The translations under genes were made by a program, and so were the position numbers. Shown in pieces: positions 25,863 to 34,240 of a DNA stretch of 64,000 nucleotides. Source of the DNA: Gemmatimonadota bacterium (GTDB lineage Bacteria; Gemmatimonadota; Gemmatimonadetes; Longimicrobiales; Gaopeijiaceae); the NCBI GenBank assembly GCA_029262115.1, contig JAJCZZ010000021.1:1-64000 (forward strand), read 5' to 3'. The notes under the pieces are model-generated. The model was not told where the DNA came from and did no database searches. It saw only the letters and a program-made list of their open reading frames with translations. Positions within the stretch are counted from its first letter, which is position 1. Each line of letters starts with the position of its first letter.

Positions 25863-28321
25863 CTCAGCGCGATAACCAGTGTGGCCAGCGTGCCGAGCAC
25901 GGCCGTCGCTCTGGTGAGAGCCGAGTCGAGGTCGAAACCACGATCCTCTTGTGCTTCAGGAACGAAAACTGTGCTACCCGGCCGGATCTCGGGCTCGCTC
26001 ACGTTGATGCCAAGTACACGCCGCACCGTTCGACGCGTCCCATTGGCGTACTCGACGCTGATTCTTCCCTTGTCCGCATCCGCGGACACTCCGCCCGCCT
26101 CGGAGATGGCATCGCCGAGCGCCATTCCTTCGCGGTAGACGATTCGCGTCTCGAAGACGACGGCCCCCGCGACCAGAACCGTATTGTCCACCACCGGGAC
26201 GACCAGCCGATCTCCATCTCTGAGTGCCGGGTCGAATGTCCCATCCTGGCCCGTCAAGGCCTCATCGAGGTCAACTCCGACCGTGATCCCATCCCGAATC
26301 AGTCGAAAGCCGCGAGCCGAGGCGCGGGATGTCAGCCCGCCCGCCCGTCTGACCAAGGACGATACTGTCTCATCCATGCGCTCGAGGACGTACGTGCCGG
26401 GCGTAACCACCTCACCGGTGATCTCTACGCGACGAGGTCGTCGGTATTGAGGTACCTGGCGAACGTAGACCTCGTCCCCCTCCGCCAGCACCACATCGAC
26501 CGACGGTAGGACATCGGAATCCAACGCCGGGAGCTCCGCGCGGGTCGCGGGACCCGGGTAGGGAACCTCATTCGAAAGGCCCACCTCGATCGTGGTGCTC
26601 ACCGATACGCCGTCGGTTGTCGTCGAGACCAGGCGTGTGACCTCCGCTCGGCGGGGGTCGGCGCCGAATGCGAGGCCGCCGGCGAGAAGGATGGCGTCCT
26701 CAGGACTGGCGCCAACGGCGAGCGGGTACCGTCCCGGGCGCCGTACGAACCCGTAGACACCCACGGAATCGGGTGTGAGGAGGGAGTCGCGCCCGAAGAG
26801 CGTCACTCGGTCGAACTCGATCAACGAGACGGCCGCGGCGACCGACATGGGCACGCGCGCCAGACGTCTGCTGCCGTCGGTGATGTCGAGACTGTTCACG
26901 TGGACGGTGGCGTCCAGCGCATCCGGCAGGGCTCCACCTGCCCGGTCCACCAGGGAGCCGACCGTCGAACCGTCCCGAAGCTCGTACCGTCCGGGCTTGT
27001 AAACGGCGCCATCGATCTCGACCCACCCCCGTCTCTCCTCTAGAACTGGATAGACCTCGATCCGGTCGCCGGCCCGCACGGAGAGGGTGTCCCGCCCTTC
27101 CGCCACGGCGTCGAAGTCGGCGTCCAGCACGATACGCTCGCGTCCCATCACCCGTTGAGAGCGAGGGACGATCCGCTCAATGCGGATCATGTCGGTCCGA
27201 GCCGTCGGTCTCAGGCCCCCCGCATACGTGATCAGTTCCGGCAGGCCCTCCCCGGATTGGGCCTCGTAGATGGCGGGCCGCAGGACTTCACCGTCGATCC
27301 AGACCTGCGCCCCCACCGGCGGAACGAACACGACGTCGCCTTCCTGGAGTCGTGGAATGCCGGCCGTCTCCCCCGCAGTGAGATAGCGGTAGAGGTCGAA
27401 CGCGCCGACCAGGAGCCCGTTTGAACGCCGGACCAATACGGTCCGGAAGCTTCCGGTCTCCCGGGGGCCCCCCGCCTCGTACAGCGCCTCCAGAAGCGTT
27501 CCGACCGAGCTGATGCGGTACGAGCCCGGACGAGTGACCTCACCCACCACGTAAATCTGGTTCGTCCGGAGACGTCCCAGCGAGAGATCGAACTGCGTGG
27601 TTCCGCGGCGAAGCCCCGAGTAGACCCCGCTGAGGCGATTCGACAGGGTCCGCTCGAGCTGTCCGACCGTCAGGCCGTTCACCGAGACCTGGCCCACCTC
27701 GGGAATGACGAGGACGCCCTCGCGCGTGACACCGAGCCGATACGCCTCCTGAACGTCGCCCGTCAGCACGAGGATGAGTTCGTCGCCCGGTCCCACCGGG
27801 TAGTTCGGACCCACGGGACCCGTGGGACTGGCCTCGAATTGATTGGTCCTCCGCCGAAAGACGTCGAGTCCGAACACGGTCAGAGCGGTGTCGGGCTCCT
27901 CCGTGTCCAGAGAGTCGACCTCGAAGGTGACCAGTGTATCTCCGGGCATCCTCAACGTGTCTTGCACGATCAGGTCGATCCCCACGGACTGCAGGATCTG
28001 CAGGAACTCCTGATCGGCCGGACCGGTCTCATCGAGCTCGTCGGTCCCCACTTCGTCGAAGTACCGGTCGGCCAGCGCGGGGTCATACCCGGCCTGTCGC
28101 AAGCGGTCGCGGATCTGGGCTTCAGTCAATCCCGACGCTCGCATACGGCGCAGGATCTCCTCCCTGGACAGATTGCGCAGGGCCTCCTGAGCTTCACGGA
28201 CCTGCTGCCCACTCCCGGAATTCTGGGCAGAAAGACCCTCGGACGCGCCGACGATGGTCAGCGAGCCTACGACCAGCCAGAGGCTCGAGCGAAGGAGTTC
28301 CGACCTGGAGCGTGCGCGCAT
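25859..28321 (-). CDS. SLBB-domain polysaccharide export protein, Wza-like
   Basis: Outer-membrane/periplasmic export protein of 820 aa. It has a signal peptide (RSSLWLVVGSLTIVGASEGLSAQ), a polysaccharide-export (PES) domain starting at GPGDELILVL near residue 175, and then a long series of SLBB repeats recognisable by GEVxxPGxY variants (VVGEVTRPGSYRI, ITGEVVTPGTYVL). That is more repeats than Wza itself, as in the large Wza-like proteins of several Gram-negative phyla. No lipobox is seen. ATG 28321 is chosen because it starts the signal peptide and avoids running into tsaE. Confidence 0.9.
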   Translation of the reverse strand: MRARSRSELLRSSLWLVVGSLTIVGASEGLSAQNSGSGQQVREAQEALRNLSREEILRRMRASGLTEAQIRDRLRQAGYDPALADRYFDEVGTDELDETGPADQEFLQILQSVGIDLIVQDTLRMPGDTLVTFEVDSLDTEEPDTALTVFGLDVFRRRTNQFEASPTGPVGPNYPVGPGDELILVLTGDVQEAYRLGVTREGVLVIPEVGQVSVNGLTVGQLERTLSNRLSGVYSGLRRGTTQFDLSLGRLRTNQIYVVGEVTRPGSYRISSVGTLLEALYEAGGPRETGSFRTVLVRRSNGLLVGAFDLYRYLTAGETAGIPRLQEGDVVFVPPVGAQVWIDGEVLRPAIYEAQSGEGLPELITYAGGLRPTARTDMIRIERIVPRSQRVMGRERIVLDADFDAVAEGRDTLSVRAGDRIEVYPVLEERRGWVEIDGAVYKPGRYELRDGSTVGSLVDRAGGALPDALDATVHVNSLDITDGSRRLARVPMSVAAAVSLIEFDRVTLFGRDSLLTPDSVGVYGFVRRPGRYPLAVGASPEDAILLAGGLAFGADPRRAEVTRLVSTTTDGVSVSTTIEVGLSNEVPYPGPATRAELPALDSDVLPSVDVVLAEGDEVYVRQVPQYRRPRRVEITGEVVTPGTYVLERMDETVSSLVRRAGGLTSRASARGFRLIRDGITVGVDLDEALTGQDGTFDPALRDGDRLVVPVVDNTVLVAGAVVFETRIVYREGMALGDAISEAGGVSADADKGRISVEYANGTRRTVRRVLGINVSEPEIRPGSTVFVPEAQEDRGFDLDSALTRATAVLGTLATLVIALR

Positions 28322-28416
28322 TGGGACGGGGCGACCGGATGCGGATGAAGCCCGCCCATGGGGCGTGCGGGACCGGTGGGAGAAGACGCGGAAGGGTAAC
28401 GCGTAGCGCGTCGTGC

Positions 28417-28926
28417 TCACAAGCATGGCAACGCCTGGGGAAGAAGGATCAACGGCGGGTCGCCACGCGCCTCGACCGAGACGCTGCGGAGTCCGGGGCT
28501 TTGTGGCACGGGCGCGAGATTGACCTCCCACCGATCGACCGGGAGAAGGCCCAACGCGCGGCTCGCCCACTCTACCAGCACCAGCTCACCCGGGGCCCCA
28601 AGCTGCTCCCACCCCAGCTCCCACAGCTCGTCCGGAGACTCCAATCTGTACAGGTCGAGGTGGACGACCTTGCCTCGCTCAATCTCATACGTATGCGAAA
28701 GGGCATAGGACGGGGAAGGAAGCCACCCCGACGCCCCAGCGCCTCTCGCCACCGATCGGGCCAGAACCGACTTGCCCGCCCCGAGGGGACCGTCAAGGCA
28801 TAAGAACACAGGTAGAGAGACCCGACGCCCGACCTCCCGGCCCCACGCCGTCATGCCGGCCTCGTCGACGCGAACCCCCTCCCCATGGGGGTGATCTACC
28901 GCAGAGACGGGGTCCTCTCGAACCAC
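28417..28926 (-). CDS. tsaE: tRNA threonylcarbamoyladenosine biosynthesis ATPase TsaE
   Basis: P-loop ATPase of 169 aa that assists TsaB-TsaD in t6A synthesis. Walker A is GPLGAGKS near residue 46; SPSYALSHTYE and HLDLYRLESPDELWELGWEQL are the family motifs, and LVEWASR follows. GTG 28926 overlaps the end of the preceding epimerase gene by 31 bases; a later ATG at 28854 would remove residues that align with the family, so the longer form is kept. Confidence 0.92.
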   Translation of the reverse strand: MVREDPVSAVDHPHGEGVRVDEAGMTAWGREVGRRVSLPVFLCLDGPLGAGKSVLARSVARGAGASGWLPSPSYALSHTYEIERGKVVHLDLYRLESPDELWELGWEQLGAPGELVLVEWASRALGLLPVDRWEVNLAPVPQSPGLRSVSVEARGDPPLILLPQALPCL

Positions 28927-29858
28927 TTGACCGTTCGCCTAAGTCCCTCGTCGAGCGGAACAACCGTCTCATAGCCGAGGCGTTCGCGGATCTTGTCGAG
29001 TCCGGCCAGAGAGTCGCGGACATCACCCGGGCGTGGAGGGCCTTCGACTGGCTCGAGGTCGACCCCCATAACGGCGCAGATCTTGTCCCAAAGTTGCCCG
29101 ACGCTTATCCGGTCTCCGCATCCGACGTTGAAGACCTCGCCCGCAACCCCTTCCGCCGGCTGCAAACACGCCAGGAAATTGGCCTCGACGACATTGTCGA
29201 TGTAGGTAAAATCGCGTGTCTGGCCCCCGTCACCATTGACCGTGGGTGCTCGCCCCTCCTGCGCCGCGGTGATGAAGAGTGGAATGACGGCGGAGTAGGA
29301 CGACCCGGGGTCCTGTCGGGGGCCGAAGACGTTGAAGTACCGGAGCACCACGGTCTCCAGCCCGTACAGGTCGTAGAAGACGGCGGCGTACCGCTCGGCC
29401 GCGAGCTTCGCCACCGCGTAGGGCGATCGCGGGCTCGGCGACATCGACTCGACCTTGGGAAGGACCGGTGTGTCGCCGTACGCCGAGGAGGAACCGGCGA
29501 ACACGAAACGCGTGACCCCAGCGTCCTTGGCCGCGATCAGCATGTTCAGCGTACCGGTTGCCGTAACGTCGTGGCTCGGCCGAGGGTCGTTTACGGAGCG
29601 GAGGACCGAGGGAAGCGCAGCTTGATGCAGAACATAGTCCACGCCCTCGCACGCCCGTGCGCAGGCGCGCTGCTCGGTGACCGAAGCCTCGAACAACTCG
29701 ATGCGGTCCGCGAATTCGTCGAGGTTGGATCGACGACCCGTGGAAAAATCATCCAGGACTCGTACAGCCGTTCCTTCTTCGAGTAACGCCGCCACGAGGT
29801 TCGAACCCACGAATCCGGCGCCACCGGTCACGAGCACGGTCTTGTCTTTGAATCTCAT
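28896..29858 (-). CDS. UDP-sugar 4-epimerase-like SDR
   Basis: Extended SDR of 320 aa of the GalE/WbpP/TviC type, probably making UDP-GalNAc, UDP-Gal or the matching uronate. The NAD motif GGAGFVGSNL is near residue 11, AGSSSAYG is the active-site serine strand, and SPYAVAKLAAERY holds the YxxxK pair. RDFTYIDNVVEANFLA is the substrate-side motif. ATG 29858 is used; the 5' extension above it has no family similarity. It lies between nadD and tsaE, outside the main glycan islands. Confidence 0.9.
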   Translation of the reverse strand: MRFKDKTVLVTGGAGFVGSNLVAALLEEGTAVRVLDDFSTGRRSNLDEFADRIELFEASVTEQRACARACEGVDYVLHQAALPSVLRSVNDPRPSHDVTATGTLNMLIAAKDAGVTRFVFAGSSSAYGDTPVLPKVESMSPSPRSPYAVAKLAAERYAAVFYDLYGLETVVLRYFNVFGPRQDPGSSYSAVIPLFITAAQEGRAPTVNGDGGQTRDFTYIDNVVEANFLACLQPAEGVAGEVFNVGCGDRISVGQLWDKICAVMGVDLEPVEGPPRPGDVRDSLAGLDKIRERLGYETVVPLDEGLRRTVKWFERTPSLR

Positions 29859-29859
29859 A

Positions 29860-30492
29860 TCAAACCAAATCCCCCGCCGCGGCGGAGGATGGTGGAGTGT
29901 ACAGGGCGTGGTGCCGAATCGCGTTGAGAACCGCTGGCGGGAGACAGTCACTGACATCCCCGCCGCGCCGAACCCTCTCACGCACGTCGGAAGACGAGAC
30001 GTCGACGCGACGGACGCTCACACGTTCGAACGTTCCTACCTCGGAATCAATCCCTGCACCTTCGGTGCCATCTCGGCCGACCACCGCCAACGTCGCCAGA
30101 CGCAGGATCTCCTCCGCCTCCCGCCACTCGCCGAAGCGATCCGCCTGATCCGCGCCCAAGATCAGAAAAAATTCGGTGTCCGGCTCCTCGTCCCGGAACG
30201 CCCGAATCGTATCGACGGTGTAGGAGACTCCCCCGCGCCGGATCTCATCGTCCCGCACCACGAACCGAGGGTCGTCCGCGATCGCCGCCCGCACCATCTC
30301 CAGTCGGATCTCAGCGGGCGTGAGGGTGTCCTCGACCTTGAAGGGCGATCGGGCGGCCGGAACCCACCATACCTCGTCCAACTCAAGGGCGTCCGCTACG
30401 TCTCCTGCGACGGTCAGATGCCCGATGTGGGGGGGATCGAACGAGCCGCCGAAGACGCCGACACGTCGCGGCTCAGCCGGCACCGCTCCCAT
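29860..30492 (-). CDS. nadD: nicotinate-nucleotide adenylyltransferase
   Basis: Makes deamido-NAD from nicotinate mononucleotide and ATP. GVFGGSFDPPHIGHL at residues 12-26 is the nucleotidyltransferase signature with the HxGH motif, LILGADQADRFGEWREAEEIL follows, and VSSSDVRERVR corresponds to the ISSTxIR motif. At 210 aa it has the normal length. The start overlaps the bamD 3' end by 20 bases. Confidence 0.95.
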   Translation of the reverse strand: MGAVPAEPRRVGVFGGSFDPPHIGHLTVAGDVADALELDEVWWVPAARSPFKVEDTLTPAEIRLEMVRAAIADDPRFVVRDDEIRRGGVSYTVDTIRAFRDEEPDTEFFLILGADQADRFGEWREAEEILRLATLAVVGRDGTEGAGIDSEVGTFERVSVRRVDVSSSDVRERVRRGGDVSDCLPPAVLNAIRHHALYTPPSSAAAGDLV

Positions 30493-31216
30493 TCCCGGTC
30501 GCGACGATCCGGGCCGCCGAGGAGTCGGGGTAGCGTGCGATCAACTGATCTCTGGCCTCTTCGGCCAGATCGTCGTACCCGATGGCAAGGTTCGACCGGT
30601 AGATGCCGAGCAACGCGGAGGGCGCCCACTCGGTATCTCCATACGATTCCACCACGAACTCGTAGTACTTGATCGCGGAGTCGTACAACTCCCGGTTGAA
30701 GTAGAACTCCGCGTTGAGGAAGTCCTTTTCAGCGAGTTTCAGACGCATGGCATTGGCAATCTGAGCCGCTTCCGTCGCCTGCGGGGTCCCAGCGTAGTCG
30801 GAAACGACGTTACGGCAGACGCTTCCGGCGTCCTGCGTGAACGTCTGGTCCCGCTGAGGAATCGGAGACAGCGCCGCCAGCGACTTGCAGATGCCGAGAG
30901 CCGCAACGGGGGCGTCGGAGTGGACCGGGTGACGGTCGAGGAAGCGGGTGTACTCGGCCTGAGAAGACAGGTAGTCCTCTTCGGCGAAGTGGGCGTGCGC
31001 AAGCAGCAAACGGGCCTCGGCCGTTTGCGCGAAGCCGGCGAACGAGAGAAAGAGGCGATCCAAAGCCTGGATGGCGTTCTCGTAGTCCCCCTCTTCGTAC
31101 TCGCGCACGGCGATCTCGTACACCTGATCGGCCGTAAGGCCCTGATAGGGCTGGGCTGAACCGCACGCTGCCGACCCGACCATCAGAGCGCACAGGGTCA
31201 CACGGAGTTGTTTCAT
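30473..31216 (-). CDS. bamD: outer membrane protein assembly lipoprotein BamD
   Basis: TPR lipoprotein of the BAM complex, 247 aa. The signal peptide ends with a lipobox at VGSAAC (Cys18). TPR-type helices follow, with AVREYEEGDYENAIQALDRLFLSF and ARLLLAHAHFAEEDYLSSQAEYTRFLDRHP as the first two, and a C-terminal helical pair with SAIKYYEFVVESYGDTEWAPSALLGIYRS, a characteristic BamD ending. ATG 31216 begins the signal peptide; upstream in-frame sequence is not leader-like. Confidence 0.93.
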   Translation of the reverse strand: MKQLRVTLCALMVGSAACGSAQPYQGLTADQVYEIAVREYEEGDYENAIQALDRLFLSFAGFAQTAEARLLLAHAHFAEEDYLSSQAEYTRFLDRHPVHSDAPVAALGICKSLAALSPIPQRDQTFTQDAGSVCRNVVSDYAGTPQATEAAQIANAMRLKLAEKDFLNAEFYFNRELYDSAIKYYEFVVESYGDTEWAPSALLGIYRSNLAIGYDDLAEEARDQLIARYPDSSAARIVATGNGSGAG

Positions 31217-31277
31217 GAAAGCATCAACAGGGATTGCAAAAAAGGATACGGGCGGCTCCAGGGAGTCCCCGTTCGGC

Positions 31278-32252
31278 TCAGCGGCAACGGCCGCCGCGGA
31301 GTGATTCCAGGCCACGTCCGAACCGGATCTCATCGAATCGGTCCTGGGCCCGATCGACCAACGCCCCCGACGTGTCCACCTCCCTCACCTGAGCGTACGC
31401 GGACATCGCCTCATCACAACGCCCGAGCGCCGAAAGGATCTCACCCTTCTCGAACCACGCCTGCCCCAGGATGTTCCTCGGCTCCCCTACAGTAAGCGTG
31501 CGATCCACCAGCTGGAGCGCCTCACTGAGCGCGCCGCGCTCGGCTTCAGACGACATGCCCACCTCGGACGAGAGCCGAGCCTCACGTGCCAGCGCGAAGG
31601 CACACGACCCCAGGTACCAGTCCACCTCACCGCGGCCAGATCTCGGGACCATCGTCCGGAACCGTTCGAAGAACACCAGGGCATGCCCGCAGTCGCCGAT
31701 CTCCTCGTACGCCTGCCCGACCTCGAAGACGATGTCAGGGGCGGAATCGGTTGCCTCGCCCATCGCCTTCTGGTAGAACGGCAGCGCCCGACCGTACTGG
31801 CCGCTCCCGAAGTAGTGGCGCGCCAGGTCCAGTGACATGTCCCCTACACCCAGACCCGGCCGGATACCGAGCGCGGTTTCGACCGCCGTCGCCATCGCAA
31901 AGCGATCGTTTCGCCCCCGTGCGTCGAACGCCATGCGCATGAGTTCCGCCACCGCCTGATCGGTCAACGACGGGTCAAGCGCCACGGCTCGCGAGTAGCT
32001 GTTTCCCGCGTCGTCGACCCGACCCAGCACGGCATACGTCTGGGCCACGCGGGCGACCGTCTGCGCGTCGTCCTCTCCCTGCCGCACGGCCAGTCGATAT
32101 TCTGCGAGCGCCTCGTCATACCGCTCCTGCGCGAACGCGATATCGCCGCGGTGGACCGCGCTGACGTCGCCCGCACCGCCGGTGCAGGCCGCCACGAGGA
32201 GGAGAAGGGAGAGCGCCCCCGCGAAGAGGGAAAGGCTTCGACTCGAATTCAT
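31278..32252 (-). CDS. tetratricopeptide-repeat lipoprotein
   Basis: 324-aa TPR protein with signal peptide and lipobox LLVAAC (Cys23). TPR units include AFAQERYDEALAEYRLAVRQG, VARVAQTYAVLGRVDDAGNSYSRAVALDP and YFGSGQYGRALPFYQKAM. It is presumably anchored in the envelope as a scaffold beside BamD; no enzymatic motif. A TATATT hexamer lies 8 bases ahead of the ATG, so the mRNA may be leaderless or nearly so. Confidence 0.85.
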   Translation of the reverse strand: MNSSRSLSLFAGALSLLLLVAACTGGAGDVSAVHRGDIAFAQERYDEALAEYRLAVRQGEDDAQTVARVAQTYAVLGRVDDAGNSYSRAVALDPSLTDQAVAELMRMAFDARGRNDRFAMATAVETALGIRPGLGVGDMSLDLARHYFGSGQYGRALPFYQKAMGEATDSAPDIVFEVGQAYEEIGDCGHALVFFERFRTMVPRSGRGEVDWYLGSCAFALAREARLSSEVGMSSEAERGALSEALQLVDRTLTVGEPRNILGQAWFEKGEILSALGRCDEAMSAYAQVREVDTSGALVDRAQDRFDEIRFGRGLESLRGGRCR

Positions 32253-32259
32253 TCGTTCA

Positions 32260-32286
32260 ATATAGCTTCAACCTGGAAGACCCAAC
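32260..32286 (-). promoter_or_regulatory. candidate promoter of the TPR lipoprotein gene
   Basis: On the minus strand TTGGGT (32281-32286) is followed after 15 bases by TATATT (32260-32265), the latter within GCTATATT. The spacing is short for a sigma-70 promoter. The -10 ends eight bases before the ATG at 32252, so transcription would begin at or next to the start codon. Confidence 0.4.
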
Positions 32287-32296
32287 TGGGCAGCGT

Positions 32297-32485
32297 CTAT
32301 CCGGATCGGTGGCATGCCCGTACATCCTGAACATCTGAAGGGAATGCCCGCTCCTTCAGTTCCCGGACGGCGCGCAGGCGCTCCTCAGGCGTCATGGACA
32401 GCTGTTGCTCCACATCCCAACGACGCGCGTCATCATGCCCGTGGGAAATGTGGACAACCCTCTCGATTGTACGTCCGGTATCCAT
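32297..32485 (-). CDS. small hypothetical protein (62 aa)
   Basis: A short acidic/basic soluble protein. Its pattern RVVHISHGHDDARRWDVEQQLSMTPEERLRAVRELKERAF resembles a widespread family of 60-110-residue bacterial proteins of unknown role with the core LTPEERLxxxxELxER, sometimes found next to nucleotidyltransferase genes. No such partner is present here; neighbours are TPR proteins. The gene has its own TATATT element immediately upstream and no visible Shine-Dalgarno. Family assignment is from memory of the motif and is moderate at best. Confidence 0.6.
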   Translation of the reverse strand: MDTGRTIERVVHISHGHDDARRWDVEQQLSMTPEERLRAVRELKERAFPSDVQDVRACHRSG

Positions 32486-32490
32486 CCATA

Positions 32491-32496
32491 AATATA
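32491..32496 (-). promoter_or_regulatory. candidate -10 hexamer of the small-protein gene
   Basis: TATATT on the minus strand, inside GGCTATATT, ends five bases before the ATG at 32485. The same GCTATATT string precedes the TPR lipoprotein ATG at a similar distance (32260-32267). Upstream is GC-rich and offers no clear -35. Confidence 0.4.
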
Positions 32497-32505
32497 GCCA
32501 CTCCG

Positions 32506-32528
32506 GCCGCGCCCGGCCGGGGCGCGGC
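32506..32528. terminator. perfect 9-bp inverted repeat at a gene end
   Basis: GCCGCGCCC and GGGCGCGGC flank a five-base loop, giving a very stable hairpin that begins at the last base of the TPR gene stop codon (minus strand). No T-run follows, so it is not a classical intrinsic terminator. It could act as a Rho-assisted or T-less terminator, or simply protect the mRNA end. It isolates the small-protein gene, which has its own -10 right after it. Confidence 0.5.
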
Positions 32529-33268
32529 TACGGCCCCTTCGCCGCAGTCGGCTCGCCCTCTGCCGTCCGGAGCGTGGCGATATAGGCCCGAGGGCGCATG
32601 TCCGTCGGGTCGTTCGTCGCCGCCCGCTCCCACGCCCTGCGCGCCCCCTCACGGTCGCCCACGCGCCGGAGGACAAGCCCCAACCGCAGGCGAGCCCCGA
32701 CAAAGTCCGGGCGGTCCGCGAGGATCGATTCGAGTTCCTGCCGGGCCTGCCGATAGTCTCCAATCTGAATGAGCGCCTCGGCGTACTTGGTCCGGATATC
32801 CGCGAAGCGGGGCCGGACGTCAAGGGCCTCGCGGTAGTGCGCGGCGGCCCGCTCGGGGAAGTCCGCGACAAGGTAGATGTCGCCGAGTTGCGCGTGCGTG
32901 ACCGCCAGCCGATTCCCCAGGTCCGAGGGAAACGTCGTCGAGTCCCGCGTGTCGAGATCCTCGGCCAGGCGCAACGCGGCCCGCGCTTCCTCGGACCGGC
33001 CGACGTCGTTCAGCACGATCCCCCGGTTCAGGTGGGCCTCGGCGTAGCCGCCGTTGATGGCCAGAGCCGCGTCGAAGTGTCGGAGTGCCTCTTCCGGGCG
33101 ACCCAGCATGGCCAGGCACAGGCCCGCCTTGTTGTGTACGTCCGCGAACGAGGGGTTGGATTCGAGCACGGATTCGAACCGGTCGAGCGCTTCCTCGTAC
33201 TCCTCATGCTCCCAGGCGCTCACGCCCTTCGCGACGGTCAGCCTGACCCGATCTCGGTCGGATGACAT
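32528..33268 (-). CDS. tetratricopeptide-repeat protein
   Basis: Soluble TPR protein of 246 aa without a signal peptide, so probably cytoplasmic. Repeats run through most of its length: WEHEEYEEALDRFESVLESNP, AGLCLAMLGRPEEALRHFDAALAIN, AHLNRGIVLNDVGRSEEARAAL, and further units to RLGLVLRRVGDREGARRAWERA. ATG 33268 is preferred over the TTG two codons earlier. It follows the UDP-glucuronate decarboxylase gene closely (six bases) and ends at a strong hairpin. No specific partner can be named. Confidence 0.85.
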   Translation of the reverse strand: MSSDRDRVRLTVAKGVSAWEHEEYEEALDRFESVLESNPSFADVHNKAGLCLAMLGRPEEALRHFDAALAINGGYAEAHLNRGIVLNDVGRSEEARAALRLAEDLDTRDSTTFPSDLGNRLAVTHAQLGDIYLVADFPERAAAHYREALDVRPRFADIRTKYAEALIQIGDYRQARQELESILADRPDFVGARLRLGLVLRRVGDREGARRAWERAATNDPTDMRPRAYIATLRTAEGEPTAAKGP

Positions 33269-33274
33269 CGACAA

Positions 33275-34240
33275 CTATGGCAGCGTGCGCGCGGTCACGC
33301 CGTCCGAGGCGGCAATCCGCTCTCGGAAGAACGGAATCGTCCGGCGGATACCCTCCCGGAGATCAATGGTCGGCTCCCAGCCGAGGAGCGACCGAGCGAC
33401 CGAAATGTCGGGGCAACGCACCTTCGGATCATCCTCAGGGAGCGGGCGCGTCTCGAGTGAAGACTGGCTGCCGGTTTCTTCGAGCACGGCCTCGGCCAAC
33501 TCCCGGATCGTGAACTCGTTCGGGTTGCCGATGTTGGTCGGATCCGTGCGGTCGGAATGGAAGAGCCTGACGATGCCCTCGACCTCGTCGTCCACGTAGC
33601 AGAACGAACGGGTTTGGAGCCCTTCGCCGTAGATGGTGAGCGGGTCTCCCCGAAGCGCCTGCACGATGAAGTTCGACACCACCCTCCCGTCGCCCGGACG
33701 CATCCGGGGACCGTAGGTGTTGAAGATGCGAACGATGCGCGTGTCTACCTTATGATGGCGATGATAGGCCATGGTCATGGCTTCCGCGAAGCGCTTGGCC
33801 TCGTCGTAGACGCCCCGCGGGCCCACGGGGTTCACGTGGCCCCAATACTCCTCATGCTGAGGATGCACCTGGGGATCTCCATAGACTTCGGACGTCGAGG
33901 CGAGGAGAAACCGGGCGCCCTTGGCCAGCGCGATGCCCAAAGAGTTGTGGGTCCCGAGGCTTCCCACCTTGAGCGTCTGGATCGGGAACTCCAGATAGTC
34001 GACGGGGCTGGCTGGCGACGCGAAGTGGAGGACACCGTCCAGGGGCCCGTCGATGTCGATCGGGCGAGAAATGTCGTGCTCGATGAATTCGAATCCGTCC
34101 ATCGCCCGGAGCAACTCGATGTTCGACCGGGCGCCGGTGATGAAATTGTCGAGTCCGACGACCCGATTCCCTTCACGGAGCAGCCGCTCCGCCAGGTGGC
34201 CCCCGAGAAAGCCGGCGGCACCCGTGACGAGGATCCTCAT
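33275..34240 (-). CDS. uxs: UDP-glucuronate decarboxylase (UDP-xylose synthase)
   Basis: Extended SDR of 321 aa converting UDP-glucuronate to UDP-xylose. [10 protein letters not shown] near residue 7 binds [25 protein letters not shown] is the UXS hallmark; STSEVYGDP gives the active-site strand; and [12 protein letters not shown] gives the catalytic Yxxx[15 protein letters not shown] is a further UXS motif. It overlaps the ugd gene (ATGA), so UDP-glucose would be taken to UDP-xylose by two coupled genes. Confidence 0.95.
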   Translation of the reverse strand: MRILVTGAAGFLGGHLAERLLREGNRVVGLDNFITGARSNIELLRAMDGFEFIEHDISRPIDIDGPLDGVLHFASPASPVDYLEFPIQTLKVGSLGTHNSLGIALAKGARFLLASTSEVYGDPQVHPQHEEYWGHVNPVGPRGVYDEAKRFAEAMTMAYHRHHKVDTRIVRIFNTYGPRMRPGDGRVVSNFIVQALRGDPLTIYGEGLQTRSFCYVDDEVEGIVRLFHSDRTDPTNIGNPNEFTIRELAEAVLEETGSQSSLETRPLPEDDPKVRCPDISVARSLLGWEPTIDLREGIRRTIPFFRERIAASDGVTARTLP

